Below are positions 19,416 to 29,142 of a stretch of 64,000 nt of DNA, in pieces; position 1 is the stretch's first letter, and every line of letters starts with the position of its first letter. A model generated the notes under the pieces. The model worked only from the letters and a program-made list of their open reading frames with translations. It did no database searches and had not been told where the DNA came from. A program made the translations under genes and the position numbers. The stretch is from the NCBI RefSeq assembly GCF_003856525.1, contig NZ_RJVQ01000007.1, forward strand, positions 165,389 through 229,388, written 5' to 3'. This DNA is from Vibrio viridaestus (GTDB lineage Bacteria > Pseudomonadota > Gammaproteobacteria > Enterobacterales > Vibrionaceae).

Positions 19416-19865
19416 TCAATAACGTATTAATCTCATTGGAATAAAGCGAATTCCATTAAATACAGATTCGCCATCTGTGGCTTCAAAGCCACAAGATTGA
19501 TAAAAGCTGGCTGCTTTAAGTGAGGAGCGCAGTTCAATCTCGGGTGCAGTAGTCATTTTCAATAGAGCATTAAGTAGCGCTTTACCTATTCCTGTGCCAC
19601 GCGCTTCATTTTGTACGAAAAGATAGGTTATATAATTGCTGTCACGAATGGTCCCGAATCCAAGTAAATCACCCTCTGACGAGAGCGCTTTTAGGGTAAA
19701 ATAATTTCGATTAGCAAATAGATTATCCACTTCATCCATCACATACGCTTTGTAGTGCAATTTGCCTTCTTCGGGTAACTCAGGGAGGATTTCTTGTTCA
19801 GAAACGAATGACATCAGAGCTTTTATATCAGCTAAATCGGTTATGCGCGCCTTCTCTATAATCAT
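19416..19865 (-). CDS. GNAT-family N-acetyltransferase
   Basis: This 149-residue acetyltransferase carries ITYLFVQNEARGTGIGKALLNALL (acetyl-CoA loop Arg-Gly-Thr-Gly-Ile-Gly) and ends with a SFYQSCGFEA motif. The substrate is unknown. The order TauE, GNAT, GNAT on one strand with 57-78 base gaps makes an operon possible but not certain. Confidence 0.88.
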   Translation of the reverse strand: MIIEKARITDLADIKALMSFVSEQEILPELPEEGKLHYKAYVMDEVDNLFANRNYFTLKALSSEGDLLGFGTIRDSNYITYLFVQNEARGTGIGKALLNALLKMTTAPEIELRSSLKAASFYQSCGFEATDGESVFNGIRFIPMRLIRY

Positions 19866-19943
19866 TAGCTATTCTCCCCATCGATTACTATTTATATTTT
19901 ATGTGCTTTAAATAGCTCTAGCGTATTCTTTTTTAGAACTTTA

Positions 19944-20729
19944 TCACGCTAAGAAGTATTTGTAGCCCAAAGAAAGCATTAACAAACTTAGTGACAATGA
20001 AATAGTGCTTTTGACGAATTTAGATCCGTGTTTCAAAGCGGCAATGCTGCCTAAATGGTTCCCTAATAAGTTCATAATTACAAGTGGGATTGCCAGGGCA
20101 TACAATACATTGCCCGCGAGAATAAAAGCGATTAATGCTCCGACATTAGAAGAAAAGTTGAACAGCTTGGATGTCGCGGATGCGGAGATAAGGTCGAATT
20201 TAAGCAAGTAATGCAGCGCAATAATTAAAAAGCTACCTGTGCCAGGGCCGAAAAATCCATCGTAAAATCCTATGCAAAATACAGTCAAAGGAACACTAAA
20301 TAAAAGGGTCGAACGCGCAGGGGTGACTTCCGTGCTTTCGCCATTTGAGCCTTTGGGCATAAACGAAAAAATGATACCGATTGGCAGGAATGCAAGAATG
20401 ATCTTTCCGATCGTATCTGGATTAAATAGCATAATTGCTTGAGCACCAGCATACGCACCTAATAATCCTGCTGGTATTCCAGTGGCAACTGCTGACCAGA
20501 CGACCTTCTTATTTTTAGTAAAGTTCTTTATTGCAGCAATGGTACCAATAGTACCGACGATTTTCTCTTGTCCTAGCGCTAATTGCGGTGGCAGACCTGC
20601 CAATAAAAACGAAGGGACTAATATCAAACCACCACCTCCCGCTACGCTATCGATAAACCCTGCAGCAAATGCAGACAGCATTAAGCCTAGTAAAATCCAG
20701 TATGTTATTTCATAGCCTAATAATTCCAT
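19944..20729 (-). CDS. TauE/SafE-family permease
   Basis: This 261-residue membrane protein has 7-8 helices. The two TauE half-repeats carry the glycine-rich motifs AGFIDSVAGGGGLILVPSFLLAG (residues 23-45) and GFYDGFFGPGTGSFLIIAL (residues 153-171). The family exports sulfite, sulfoacetate or other organosulfonates, or acts as a general anion permease. The substrate cannot be told. AGGAA is adjacent to the ATG. Confidence 0.92.
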   Translation of the reverse strand: MELLGYEITYWILLGLMLSAFAAGFIDSVAGGGGLILVPSFLLAGLPPQLALGQEKIVGTIGTIAAIKNFTKNKKVVWSAVATGIPAGLLGAYAGAQAIMLFNPDTIGKIILAFLPIGIIFSFMPKGSNGESTEVTPARSTLLFSVPLTVFCIGFYDGFFGPGTGSFLIIALHYLLKFDLISASATSKLFNFSSNVGALIAFILAGNVLYALAIPLVIMNLLGNHLGSIAALKHGSKFVKSTISLSLSLLMLSLGYKYFLA

Positions 20730-20816
20730 TTCCTATTTCCCATTCATTATAATCTTTGGCTTAATTTAATTTCACAAATAACATATGTCAATAGTTTAAT
20801 TTTGGGTATTTTAATA

Positions 20817-20846
20817 TAAAAAACCTCCCAAAATACAATGGGAGGC
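20817..20846 (-). terminator. Strong intrinsic terminator of the EamA gene
   Basis: Read on the minus strand, GCCTCCC pairs with GGGAGGT around a 10-base loop and is followed by a run of T. It lies 36 bases after the stop of the EamA transporter gene. Confidence 0.85.
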
Positions 20847-20882
20847 TCGATTCTTTCCTGTGTGCTCGTGGAGATAAAACGC

Positions 20883-21809
20883 TTAAATAGGTATCTTTTC
20901 CAATCTACGAGTAGGGGATACCTGTAAGATTAAGCAGATCATGACTAATGCCATACCGATCCAGCCAATCATGACAAATTGCTCACCAATAACTTGTATA
21001 GCAAGTAGGGTTGCAATAACTGGCTCAAGTAGGGTAATCATTGTTGCCTGACTTGCCGCAATACGATTCAGACCATAACCAAACAAGAGATAACCGCAGA
21101 ACATTGGAATAACTGCGATATACGATATCGCCGCTATATTCGTGACCGAATCAAATAGCCCTTCACCAGTAAAAATAAGTGTCGGTAACAAGATAAGTGC
21201 GGCACAGCCAAACATGCTTGCCATTGACGATTTTGAACGGATGCCTTTATCGATAAGGCTCTTTCCTATCCAGGCATAAAGGGCGTATGTTAGTCCAGCC
21301 AGTGCGCCAAGTAACATTCCGAAGTAGTGGTAGCTGGGTGTGGACGTATATGAAATGGAGGAAACTTTACCCAGTGATAAGAAGGTGACTCCAGTTAGCC
21401 CAAAAGCAAAGCACACCCACCATTTTAATGAGACACTACGTTTGCTAAAAAGACGTTCAAATATCGCTGAGTAGAGCGGTGCGCTTGCAATAGAAATGAT
21501 ATTGCCAATTGCCACACCAGACCACTTCATTGCGGTATAAAAGGCTAAAGGGTAGATAGCGACAGACAATCCACCGATAATAATCCATTTGATATTTTGG
21601 GTAAGTAAAATTCTATCTTGTAAGAGACTCTTAATAGAGCACAACACTAATAATAGTCCGCCAAAGCCCATAGCAACTGCACCTATTGCTAAACTATTCA
21701 CATTAGGTGCAAAACTTGCTGCGACTCCAGTCGTACCCCAAAATACACTAGCCAAAATAACCGCTAGCGTTCCGTAAAATGATTCATTTGATTTCGTCAA
21801 AACTGACAT
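20883..21809 (-). CDS. EamA/DMT-family drug/metabolite transporter
   Basis: This 308-residue protein has ten predicted membrane helices arranged as two EamA repeats (about residues 13-145 and 160-295). The conserved ends of the repeats read SIASAPLYSAIFERLF and ITLLEPVIATLLAIQVIGE. DMT exporters remove amino acids, purines or other metabolites. An AAGGA stretch lies right next to the ATG, so the true start may be slightly downstream. It is monocistronic. Confidence 0.92.
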   Translation of the reverse strand: MSVLTKSNESFYGTLAVILASVFWGTTGVAASFAPNVNSLAIGAVAMGFGGLLLVLCSIKSLLQDRILLTQNIKWIIIGGLSVAIYPLAFYTAMKWSGVAIGNIISIASAPLYSAIFERLFSKRSVSLKWWVCFAFGLTGVTFLSLGKVSSISYTSTPSYHYFGMLLGALAGLTYALYAWIGKSLIDKGIRSKSSMASMFGCAALILLPTLIFTGEGLFDSVTNIAAISYIAVIPMFCGYLLFGYGLNRIAASQATMITLLEPVIATLLAIQVIGEQFVMIGWIGMALVMICLILQVSPTRRLEKIPI

Positions 21810-21900
21810 TCCTTAACGGCTTTTAATAGTGCGTATCTTACTTAAAAATAGAAATTACATTTGTGCTAATCAGACGCAAATTAATGGTAACTAGACGGAC

Positions 21901-22620
21901 TTATTGATACAGCTTAGAAGGGGATACACCATAAAATTGTTTAAACCGACGACTAAACGCCGCCAAGTCTGAATACCCTACAGTGTTGGCAACGATTTGG
22001 ATGGAATAATCACTGTGTAGCAAAAGTGCTTTGGCTTTTTCCATCCTAAGCCGAGTGATGTAACTCATCGCTGTTTCATTGGTCTGTGCACGAAATAGCT
22101 TTTTAAACTGTGTTGCACTCAGGTAGGCGATGGAAGCCAATTTTACAATACTCAAATCTTCAGCAAGGTGCAGATCAATAAATTCAATCACCTCTTTGAT
22201 TCGTCGGTCGAATTGTTTAAGCAATTGTTGCTCTGATAGCAATACAACAAACGTTTTAAACAATATTGAATGCATATCTGCACTGACCTGATGATGAAGT
22301 TGAGCTTCGATAAAATTGAGGTAGCGACTCATAGGGAGATTGATTGTAAAAACGTCCCCAGTAAAGTCCCGTAGATTGTCAGGCAGTGCTGTCATATCAG
22401 CGACAACGAATTTTGCTTCGGTCTCTGCAGTAAAGTGATGTACTTGACCCTCACGAATAATAACACACTCACCGGGCGCAACCTTACCGGTAAAACCACC
22501 CACATCAATATTAATAACACCTGAAAGGGGAAGAACCAGCTGGTGATAGTCGTGCTGGTGTCCTTGTTTATCGCGGTTATAAGAACGAATAGAGAGTGTA
22601 TTGAGCATGGTTTCTATCAT
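21901..22620 (-). CDS. AraC-family regulator with cupin sensor
   Basis: This is an N-terminal cupin-like domain (HQHDYHQLVLPLSGVINIDVGG, then PGECVIIREGQVHHF) followed by the two-HTH AraC domain (DLSIVKLASIAYLSATQFKKLFRAQTNETAMSYITRLRMEKAKALL and the SDLAAFSRRFKQFYGVSPSKLY signature). The open frame runs back to 22680 but begins there with a hydrophobic stretch foreign to the family, so I take the Met at 22620 (239 residues). It is divergent from the periplasmic binding protein gene, its likely target. Confidence 0.88.
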   Translation of the reverse strand: MIETMLNTLSIRSYNRDKQGHQHDYHQLVLPLSGVINIDVGGFTGKVAPGECVIIREGQVHHFTAETEAKFVVADMTALPDNLRDFTGDVFTINLPMSRYLNFIEAQLHHQVSADMHSILFKTFVVLLSEQQLLKQFDRRIKEVIEFIDLHLAEDLSIVKLASIAYLSATQFKKLFRAQTNETAMSYITRLRMEKAKALLLHSDYSIQIVANTVGYSDLAAFSRRFKQFYGVSPSKLYQ

Positions 22621-22811
22621 AGACCGAATGTTAAACAGAAGTATAACAGTGGTTACGCTTAAAATAAGCATCAAATCCATGAGCTAGGCGTTAAATGATA
22701 TTTGTTTGCATTTGCATTATTAATAAAACTATAATGAGTGAAAATTATTTAGGGTCGATAAATCAATCCATTAAATATGGACTGATTAAGAATAAATACA
22801 GGAAGACATTC

Positions 22812-23894
22812 ATGTTTAAAACGTTGTTGAGCATTGCTGCTCTTAGTTTTAGCTCTCTTGCGATGGCAGAAACCACGACAGTTACCGATGTACTGGGTCG
22901 CGAGGTTACCTTTGACGCTCCGGCTCAACGAGCGATTGTCGGTTTTTATCCAGAAGATTACATGGCAATTGGTACAGAAAAAGCGTACGACCACGTTGTC
23001 GGTATGTCGAAATATATTTGGCAGGCACGCAGTGAAAACTGGAAGCTATATGTTGAACACCGCCCGTCGCTAGATAAAATTCCTGGTATTGGTCGTGTTG
23101 ATACCAATACTTTTTCAGTCGAAAAAGTGATTAGCCTAAACCCAGATTTATTGATGTTAGCTGATTGGCAATATAAAGGGTTAGGGGCTGATATTAAACG
23201 TCTCGAAGATGCTGGAATACCCATTGTTGTTGTGGATTACAATGCTCAGACTCTGGAAAGACATGTAAAAAGTACCCAATTGATTGGTGTTATTACCGGC
23301 CAGGAAGAGCGCGCGGCTAAAATAAGCAAAGAGTACAGTGATAGTCTGAATGATATTACGGCTCGTTTAGAGAAAGCTAACTTACCAAAACCTAAAGTCT
23401 ATACCGAATACGGCGCTGCCGGTATCGATGAAATAGGGTATACGTTCGGTAAAAATATGTGGGGCGCTATCGCAACTATGGCTGGTGGAGATAATATTTC
23501 GGCACCTTATGTTGAATGGTGGGGCAAACTGAATCCTGAGATGATTATTGCGTCAAATCCAGATGTTATTGTTATGACTGGATACGAAACTGGCAGTTCT
23601 GATACGTCTATGGTGATGGGGCAAGGCGTACCTGAATCACTCGCGAAAGAACGTTTGGCTGGGTTTAAAAAGCGTACAGGTTGGTCATCTATCTCTGCGG
23701 TTAAGAACAACCGTATGTATGGTGCATATCACGGAGCATGTCGCACGATTCTTGATGGAGCAATGATTCAATTTTATGCTAAATCTATGTATCCACAGTT
23801 ATTTAAAGACTTGGATCCAAACAAAGCTTATCTCGATTTTTATAAAAAGTATCTTCCTGTTACACCAGAAGGTACATTTATGACTCAGCTTTAA
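22812..23894 (+). CDS. Periplasmic substrate-binding protein, iron-siderophore type (orphan)
   Basis: This 360-residue protein has a signal peptide (MFKTLLSIAALSFSSLAMA, cleavage before ETTT) and a TroA/FecB-like class III binding-protein fold. The start TTVTDVLGREVTFDAPAQRAIVG is typical of Fe3+-siderophore or cobalamin binding subunits. The ATG at 22812 follows CAGGAAG and is the only start that places the signal peptide first; the frame is open from 22695. No permease or ATPase gene is beside it, so it must share a transporter encoded elsewhere or act as a sensor. An AraC gene is divergent. A terminator follows at once. Confidence 0.9.
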   Translation: MFKTLLSIAALSFSSLAMAETTTVTDVLGREVTFDAPAQRAIVGFYPEDYMAIGTEKAYDHVVGMSKYIWQARSENWKLYVEHRPSLDKIPGIGRVDTNTFSVEKVISLNPDLLMLADWQYKGLGADIKRLEDAGIPIVVVDYNAQTLERHVKSTQLIGVITGQEERAAKISKEYSDSLNDITARLEKANLPKPKVYTEYGAAGIDEIGYTFGKNMWGAIATMAGGDNISAPYVEWWGKLNPEMIIASNPDVIVMTGYETGSSDTSMVMGQGVPESLAKERLAGFKKRTGWSSISAVKNNRMYGAYHGACRTILDGAMIQFYAKSMYPQLFKDLDPNKAYLDFYKKYLPVTPEGTFMTQL

Positions 23895-23901
23895 AGGCAA
23901 T

Positions 23902-23929
23902 AAAAAAGTTGGTGAAAGCCAACTTTTTT
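23902..23929 (+). terminator. Intrinsic terminator of the binding-protein gene
   Basis: The hairpin AAAAAAGTTGG / CCAACTTTTTT with a 6-base loop and T-run begins 8 bases after the stop codon. Confidence 0.9.
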
Positions 23930-23955
23930 TGATTCTGAAAGTGCAGTTAAATAAA

Positions 23956-24054
23956 TTAACTGTTTACAGCAAGATAAAGTACTAATGCTGGAGTGCCGAA
24001 TGCTAACAAAACAGCGATTGAGAAATAGTACGCATAAGCTTGTTTAAAAGACAT
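23956..24054 (-). CDS. 32-residue single-helix membrane protein
   Basis: The short frame has a polar start (MSFKQAYAYY) and one hydrophobic helix (about residues 11-30, FSIAVLLAFGTPALVLYLAV), then ends in NS. GAG lies about ten bases before the ATG. Codons are ordinary for the region. It stands alone in the gap between the binding-protein terminator and the DUF3237 gene. Its size and layout match the class of bacterial single-pass small membrane proteins. The function and family are not known to me. Confidence 0.6.
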   Translation of the reverse strand: MSFKQAYAYYFSIAVLLAFGTPALVLYLAVNS

Positions 24055-24181
24055 GACATTTACTCTGTATTAGGAATTGTAGAACTTCATTATTCAACTA
24101 TTTTTTAATTTATTCAAATAAATTTGATATATGAAACACATTAATTCCATTAGGTTGACATATACAACAGACATTTGCGAC

Positions 24182-24652
24182 TTATTTCACTTTATACATA
24201 TCCAAGTACACGCCAGATGCACTGCGCTGAGCACTACAGACAAACAAATTCTCTGTCAGCCATTGCAGTGATTTACCGTATACCTCAAATGTGGGCGTCG
24301 TTTTAAAGTAAATATCTTGTGCAGATATTTCATTGAAGAAACTCATATCGTGACTAAACAATTGATCTCGCCATTTCTCGGGAATTCTACGTATTCCATT
24401 GTTCTCAATATAAAATGTTTCACCATCGTTTGTTTCAACAGCGTAACGTGCAGAGAGGCGGCATAGTCCATTCTTATCAATGATCTGACTATCAATTCCT
24501 CCTGGTAGAACCTTTCCCTCGATATCACCTGAAACCGAACCTGAAGCGATGGGGATCAGTTGGCGTTTGCCATATTCTCTATCATTGCTAACAACGATAG
24601 GGGAGGTAACTTGTATTTCTATGCGAAATGAGAAGATAAGTTGTGGGCTCAT
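24182..24652 (-). CDS. DUF3237 family protein
   Basis: This 156-residue protein carries the DUF3237 pattern. An early strand reads LIFSFRIEIQVTSPIVV, followed by the GxVSGDIEGKVLPGGIDSQIID core and the ending YFKTTPTFEVYGKSLQWLTENLFVC. The family forms a beta-barrel of unknown reaction, often near enzymes of small-molecule breakdown. No signal peptide. It is monocistronic. Confidence 0.82.
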   Translation of the reverse strand: MSPQLIFSFRIEIQVTSPIVVSNDREYGKRQLIPIASGSVSGDIEGKVLPGGIDSQIIDKNGLCRLSARYAVETNDGETFYIENNGIRRIPEKWRDQLFSHDMSFFNEISAQDIYFKTTPTFEVYGKSLQWLTENLFVCSAQRSASGVYLDMYKVK

Positions 24653-24858
24653 ATGTAATAGTTAACTTATTGATTCAATGCTACAACAACTAACATAGGA
24701 TGAGTGATGTCGCAACTGGCAGTTGAAACAATCTCTCCAATCAAGTTCGTACTAAGTTCTTGTCGAGTTACTTGAATATTCTATCCATTAGTTGAAAAGG
24801 AAAAGAATCGGTTTAGTATGGAAATGAAGTGAAACCAATAACCTAAAAGTAGGTAGCC

Positions 24859-26706
24859 ATGACCGCAACGAGTTATCTGAATACGCTAAATCAAGAATAT
24901 CTATCCATTCATAGAACAAAAGAGGATTTATTCTGGGAAACTTACATGGGGACAAGCGATGACCATGATGCATCCGCCGAAGCGCAAACCCAGTGGACGG
25001 AGTTTTTGAGTAATCCCACGCGTATCAGTGAATTAACTGATCAAATCGAACAAGCCAAGTCTATTGCAGATGAAAAAGTAAAAAGTGAGACGATTAGCGG
25101 TCTGCAAGGTTGGTTGGCCATGTTTAAAGCTCATGCTATGGAATCACAAGAGGCTCGTGAATTTAAACAGAAGTTAATTAAATTTGAAGCTGATCTATTC
25201 GAAAAGAAAAAAAATCATTCGATGATCTACGTGGATGAAAACGGAAACGAAGTGGATGGTTCACTACCTACATTGAGCTCTGCCATCCGCACCAATGATA
25301 ATGAATCTGTAAGACGTTCCGCTCATCAGGCATTATTAGATTTAGAACAATGGCTTTTACGAAATGGCTTTTTAGATTTGGTAAAACTAAGAAACCAATT
25401 CGCCCGCTCGCTAGGCTATGATTCCTTTTTCGATTATTCCGTCGTTAAGACTGAGCAGATGACCAGTGATGAGCTGTTCAGCATTTTGGATGATTTTGAA
25501 GTACGCACTCGCGATAGTCACCAAAAAAGCCTAAAAATGCTTGCCGATAAGAAAGGAGAAGATGCTCTTATTGGGCATAACTTTGCGTTTTCTTTCGCTG
25601 GGGATGTGATGCGAGAACTCGATCCTTATGTCCCATTTTCTAAATCATTACGTCGTTGGATGGAATCATTTGGTCGCTTAAATATCGACTATTCACAGGC
25701 AGAATTGACGTTAGATCTTTTAGACCGAAAAGGAAAATATCAGAACGGATTCTGTCATGGTCCAATACCGTCTTTTTATAACCAAGGTGAGTGGGTTGCC
25801 GCTAAAGTTAACTTTACGAGTAACGCTAAACCCGATCAGGTTGGCAGTGGGTACGATGGTATTAACACCCTGTTTCATGAAGGAGGGCACGCTGCCCACT
25901 TCGCAAACGTAAAACTAAACGCACCGTGTTTTTCCCAAGAATTCGCTCCCACATCGATGGCTTATGCGGAAACTCAGTCAATGTTTTGCGATAGTCTATT
26001 GACCGATGCAGATTGGTTAAAACAATATGCGCTGGATGCGAATGGTCGAGCTGTGCCTGATAGCATTATTAAAAAAATGATCGAAAGTCGTCAGCCATTC
26101 AAAGCGTATGGAGAACGCAGTATTTTGGTCGTACCTTATTTCGAACGCGAGCTATATAAACTGTCCGATGCCGATTTGACACCAGAACGCGTAACTCAAC
26201 TTGCCAGAGAGATGGAGCAGAAGATATTAGGTCTTGCTTGTAGTCCTAGACCGCTATTAGCGATACCTCATCTGTTATCAGACGAGTCGGCCTGTTCGTA
26301 TCAGGGATACTTGCTTGCACATATGGCTGTTTACCAGACACGCGCTTACTTTACGCAGCAGTTTGGTTATTTGACCGATAATCCTGAAATCGGTCCGTTG
26401 CTTGCTAAACATTACTGGTTACGTGGTAATAAAGTGTCTCATAATGCGACGATTGAAAGCCTAACAGGTGAAGGCTTCAACGCTAAATACCTTGCTGATG
26501 TTTGTAATCTATCCTCTGAAGAAGCGTGGAGTTTGGAACAACAGAAAATCAATCAGCTTGAAGGGCGCATACGTTCGGAACCTAAGACATTGAATGCCAC
26601 CATCAATGTGGTTGATGGCGACAAATTGATTAGCTCTAATCAAATTGATGATGAGGAATTGTGCACAGAGTTTGAGCACTATATTGAGACAACGTACGGT
26701 CGTTAA
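24859..26706 (+). CDS. M3-family oligoendopeptidase (PepF-like)
   Basis: This is a 615-residue cytoplasmic zinc peptidase. The catalytic motif is TLFHEGGHAAHF near residue 340, an HExxH variant with His-Glu-Gly-Gly-His. The second zinc ligand region is EFAPTSMAYAETQSMFCD about 25 residues later. The N-terminal helical lobe is as in thimet/PepF enzymes. It cleaves short peptides in the cytoplasm. AGGTAG precedes the ATG. It is convergent with the chemoreceptor downstream. Confidence 0.9.
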   Translation: MTATSYLNTLNQEYLSIHRTKEDLFWETYMGTSDDHDASAEAQTQWTEFLSNPTRISELTDQIEQAKSIADEKVKSETISGLQGWLAMFKAHAMESQEAREFKQKLIKFEADLFEKKKNHSMIYVDENGNEVDGSLPTLSSAIRTNDNESVRRSAHQALLDLEQWLLRNGFLDLVKLRNQFARSLGYDSFFDYSVVKTEQMTSDELFSILDDFEVRTRDSHQKSLKMLADKKGEDALIGHNFAFSFAGDVMRELDPYVPFSKSLRRWMESFGRLNIDYSQAELTLDLLDRKGKYQNGFCHGPIPSFYNQGEWVAAKVNFTSNAKPDQVGSGYDGINTLFHEGGHAAHFANVKLNAPCFSQEFAPTSMAYAETQSMFCDSLLTDADWLKQYALDANGRAVPDSIIKKMIESRQPFKAYGERSILVVPYFERELYKLSDADLTPERVTQLAREMEQKILGLACSPRPLLAIPHLLSDESACSYQGYLLAHMAVYQTRAYFTQQFGYLTDNPEIGPLLAKHYWLRGNKVSHNATIESLTGEGFNAKYLADVCNLSSEEAWSLEQQKINQLEGRIRSEPKTLNATINVVDGDKLISSNQIDDEELCTEFEHYIETTYGR

Positions 26707-26770
26707 AAGTAAAGGGCGACAGCAGTTGTCTGGTGTCACCCTCTAATTGCACTATCTTGTTTGAACTAAC

Positions 26771-28798
26771 TTATACTTTGAACCTATCTACCTGAGCACT
26801 CAATTCTTTATAGAGTTGATTTAGTTGATTAAACTGGCTGCGAATTTCTTTAGAAGCATGACCGACACCGTCAGTCTGATCTTTCATTGCAATCAAATTC
26901 TCATTGATGTCATTCGCAACAGATGCCTGTTCTTGTGTCGCATTGGCCGTTTGTTCCGAAAGATCTTTTACAGTGTAAAAAGATTGGGAAAGTAAATCGA
27001 ATATATGAATTACCTCATCGAAACTTTCTACCGTATTACCTGCACTTTTTCGGCTGTTTTCAATCGCTTTAAATGCATCAGTCACACTGCCGTTAAGTTG
27101 GCTAATCATGCCTTCAATTTTATTGGTGCTCTCACTTGTTTGCGTCGCAAGCTGGCGAACTTCATCTGCGACGACAGCAAAGCCGCGTCCGTGCTCCCCA
27201 GCTCGTGCTGCTTCGATAGCTGCGTTGAGTGCTAAGAGGTTAGTTTGTTCAGCTATCCCACGAATGACTTCCAGAACAGACGCGATCGCTCCTGAACTCT
27301 TTTCCAATTCACTGGCTCGAGATAAAGCCGCTTCAATATTATTGACCAATTCTGAAATGGCGGTTTTTGAGTTCGATACGGCTCCCATTCCTTTTTGCGC
27401 TGCTTGACTTGATTCTGTCGCTTCATGCGCGGTTCCCTGAGCGACTTCGGCCATTTGCTGATTGGCAACATTCATCTCTGTTGCTGCGCTAACTATTGAA
27501 TCTGACGATCCGACTAATCCGTCTGAGAGAGAATTGACTGAGTTAGAGACTTCAGAAAGGCGAGAGGTCGTTTGGCCTAACGCGGTTTTCTTTTCCTGGA
27601 TAATGCTGATTATTCCCTGCAGTCTTTCGACAAAGGAATCAAACTCTTGTGCAAGATCACCGAGTTCATCTTTAGACTCGCTGTTTATTCGCGCTTTCAA
27701 ATCACCATCGCCTTCGGATATTTCTCTGATTCTTCGTGCGATATTTTTAACGTTAGCCGTAATCTTAACCGGAATGTAAAAGCCGATAACAAAGGCAATG
27801 ATAAATCCAATGACAATAATAATTGTCGCAATGGTCTGTAGACTTTCTATTTCCTGTAACGTCTCCTGTTCAGATTCTTTTGCTCTTTGTCCTACCGCTT
27901 CGCCTGCTTTGTCTAAAATATCTCTAATTTGACTAAAGAACGTATCAGATTGAGCGAATAAGTCTTTCTCGAGTGTTTTGTCTGCGACTGAAGAGGACTC
28001 AAGAAATACGCCGCTATCTTTAAACCAGTCTGAGAATAGTGTGTCGAATTCTTTATAGGGCTCAGTGAAGTTGGGCTCATTTTTCAGCAAAGAGGTATAG
28101 GATTTGAATCGAGTCATGGCCTGAAGCGCATTTTCTTCAAATAGCTTCACATTGTCTTTGTAAGAGCCAATACCGTTGATTATTTGTTGTTGAACTAATC
28201 TAGCTTGGTAGATATCACGGTCTGCATTCAGCACTTCAGCGACTGCTTCTGCGTAGCGTTCGAGGGTTTCTTGATTGATGTTTCCTGATTTGTGTACGTG
28301 ATCTCTTAGTGATTCACCTGCCATATCCAGCATGTGCCTAAGTTTTTTGAAATTCACATCAAGCACGTCTAATTGTTTTATGAGCTGCTGATTACGTTCG
28401 ATATTGGAAGATACTGACTTAGTGCGTGCGATCCATTGTTCATATAATGGGTAAAAGTCATTGAACTGCTTATTAATCGTTGGCTCGTCTTTTAATAGTG
28501 CAAGATACTTTGAAAAGCGGTCATAAACTTGTTTGGCGTTTTCATCAAACGTTGCCTGTGCTTCGGAGTAGGTAATTTGACCACTATGAGCCTCTTCGAG
28601 TGCCAATCTTGCTTGATAAATATCTCTATCAGCGTTAAGAATAACAGCGACAGCTTCAAAGTAGATTTCGCCCTGTTTCTTCATTGCTTTAGCTTCCATG
28701 TTCGTAATGACGTACATGAAGGCAAAGATACTAATACCTATTACTGCCAAAAGTAGAATAGGGAACAACATTTTTAATCGTATTGTGTTGACTCGCAT
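26771..28798 (-). CDS. Methyl-accepting chemotaxis protein with duplicated helical sensor
   Basis: This 675-residue receptor has TM1 at about residues 10-30, a large helical periplasmic domain to about 325, TM2 near 325-350, HAMP ([16 protein letters not shown]) and a signalling domain with [32 protein letters not shown]. The periplasmic part contains the same segment twice, [12 protein letters not shown] near residues 45 and 190. This marks an internal duplication of a four-helix unit, typical of HBM sensors. The ATG at 28798 has GAGAGG before it; the frame is open from a TTG at 28810. The ligand is unknown. Confidence 0.94.
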   Translation of the reverse strand: MRVNTIRLKMLFPILLLAVIGISIFAFMYVITNMEAKAMKKQGEIYFEAVAVILNADRDIYQARLALEEAHSGQITYSEAQATFDENAKQVYDRFSKYLALLKDEPTINKQFNDFYPLYEQWIARTKSVSSNIERNQQLIKQLDVLDVNFKKLRHMLDMAGESLRDHVHKSGNINQETLERYAEAVAEVLNADRDIYQARLVQQQIINGIGSYKDNVKLFEENALQAMTRFKSYTSLLKNEPNFTEPYKEFDTLFSDWFKDSGVFLESSSVADKTLEKDLFAQSDTFFSQIRDILDKAGEAVGQRAKESEQETLQEIESLQTIATIIIVIGFIIAFVIGFYIPVKITANVKNIARRIREISEGDGDLKARINSESKDELGDLAQEFDSFVERLQGIISIIQEKKTALGQTTSRLSEVSNSVNSLSDGLVGSSDSIVSAATEMNVANQQMAEVAQGTAHEATESSQAAQKGMGAVSNSKTAISELVNNIEAALSRASELEKSSGAIASVLEVIRGIAEQTNLLALNAAIEAARAGEHGRGFAVVADEVRQLATQTSESTNKIEGMISQLNGSVTDAFKAIENSRKSAGNTVESFDEVIHIFDLLSQSFYTVKDLSEQTANATQEQASVANDINENLIAMKDQTDGVGHASKEIRSQFNQLNQLYKELSAQVDRFKV

Positions 28799-29046
28799 AT
28801 TACCTCTCAACAGAAGTTTGGAACGCAGACCCTATTCAGTGTAGGTAGCACTAAGTAAGGATGCAAAAAAACCACTAAATGAGTTTCATAAAAGCGATGT
28901 AAGTGGATAAATGCCGTGCTCTATTTGATAGTTTTAAAAACAAGCACTAAAAAAGAGAGAAGTCTAATTCGCCAGATATTGCGTGGTGTTCGTGTTGCAG
29001 TTATTGGATAGTTCGCCAACAGTTGACTAGAGAAATTCAAAACCAC

Positions 29047-29062
29047 TGTGATGTTTATCACT
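29047..29062 (+). promoter_or_regulatory. CRP-like site upstream of the ABC-F gene
   Basis: TGTGATGTTTATCACT matches the CRP consensus TGTGA-N6-TCACA at nine of ten positions. It lies about 80 bases before the ABC-F start. Confidence 0.55.
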
Positions 29063-29090
29063 AAACCTGTTACTATATCGCCAGTTTAAT

Positions 29091-29120
29091 GAGTTGGTGT
29101 TGTTCCAACTCTTTTGTTTT
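29091..29120 (+). promoter_or_regulatory. Terminator-like hairpin in the ABC-F leader
   Basis: GAGTTGG pairs with CCAACTC around a 7-base loop and is followed by TTTTGTTTTT, the form of an intrinsic terminator. It stands 22 bases before the ABC-F start, inside its expected 5' leader. An ATG at 29089 directly before the hairpin opens a frame that runs in phase into the gene, so ribosome movement here could affect the hairpin. Attenuation is known for other ABC-F genes; here it is inferred. Confidence 0.5.
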
Positions 29121-29142
29121 TAAATCCAACCTGGAATGTCCC

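Noticed and set aside
29089-29142. ATG start for the ABC-F gene that adds 18 residues
   Set aside because: The added stretch is encoded by a hairpin and is absent from YbiT-type proteins; the GTG start gives the family length.
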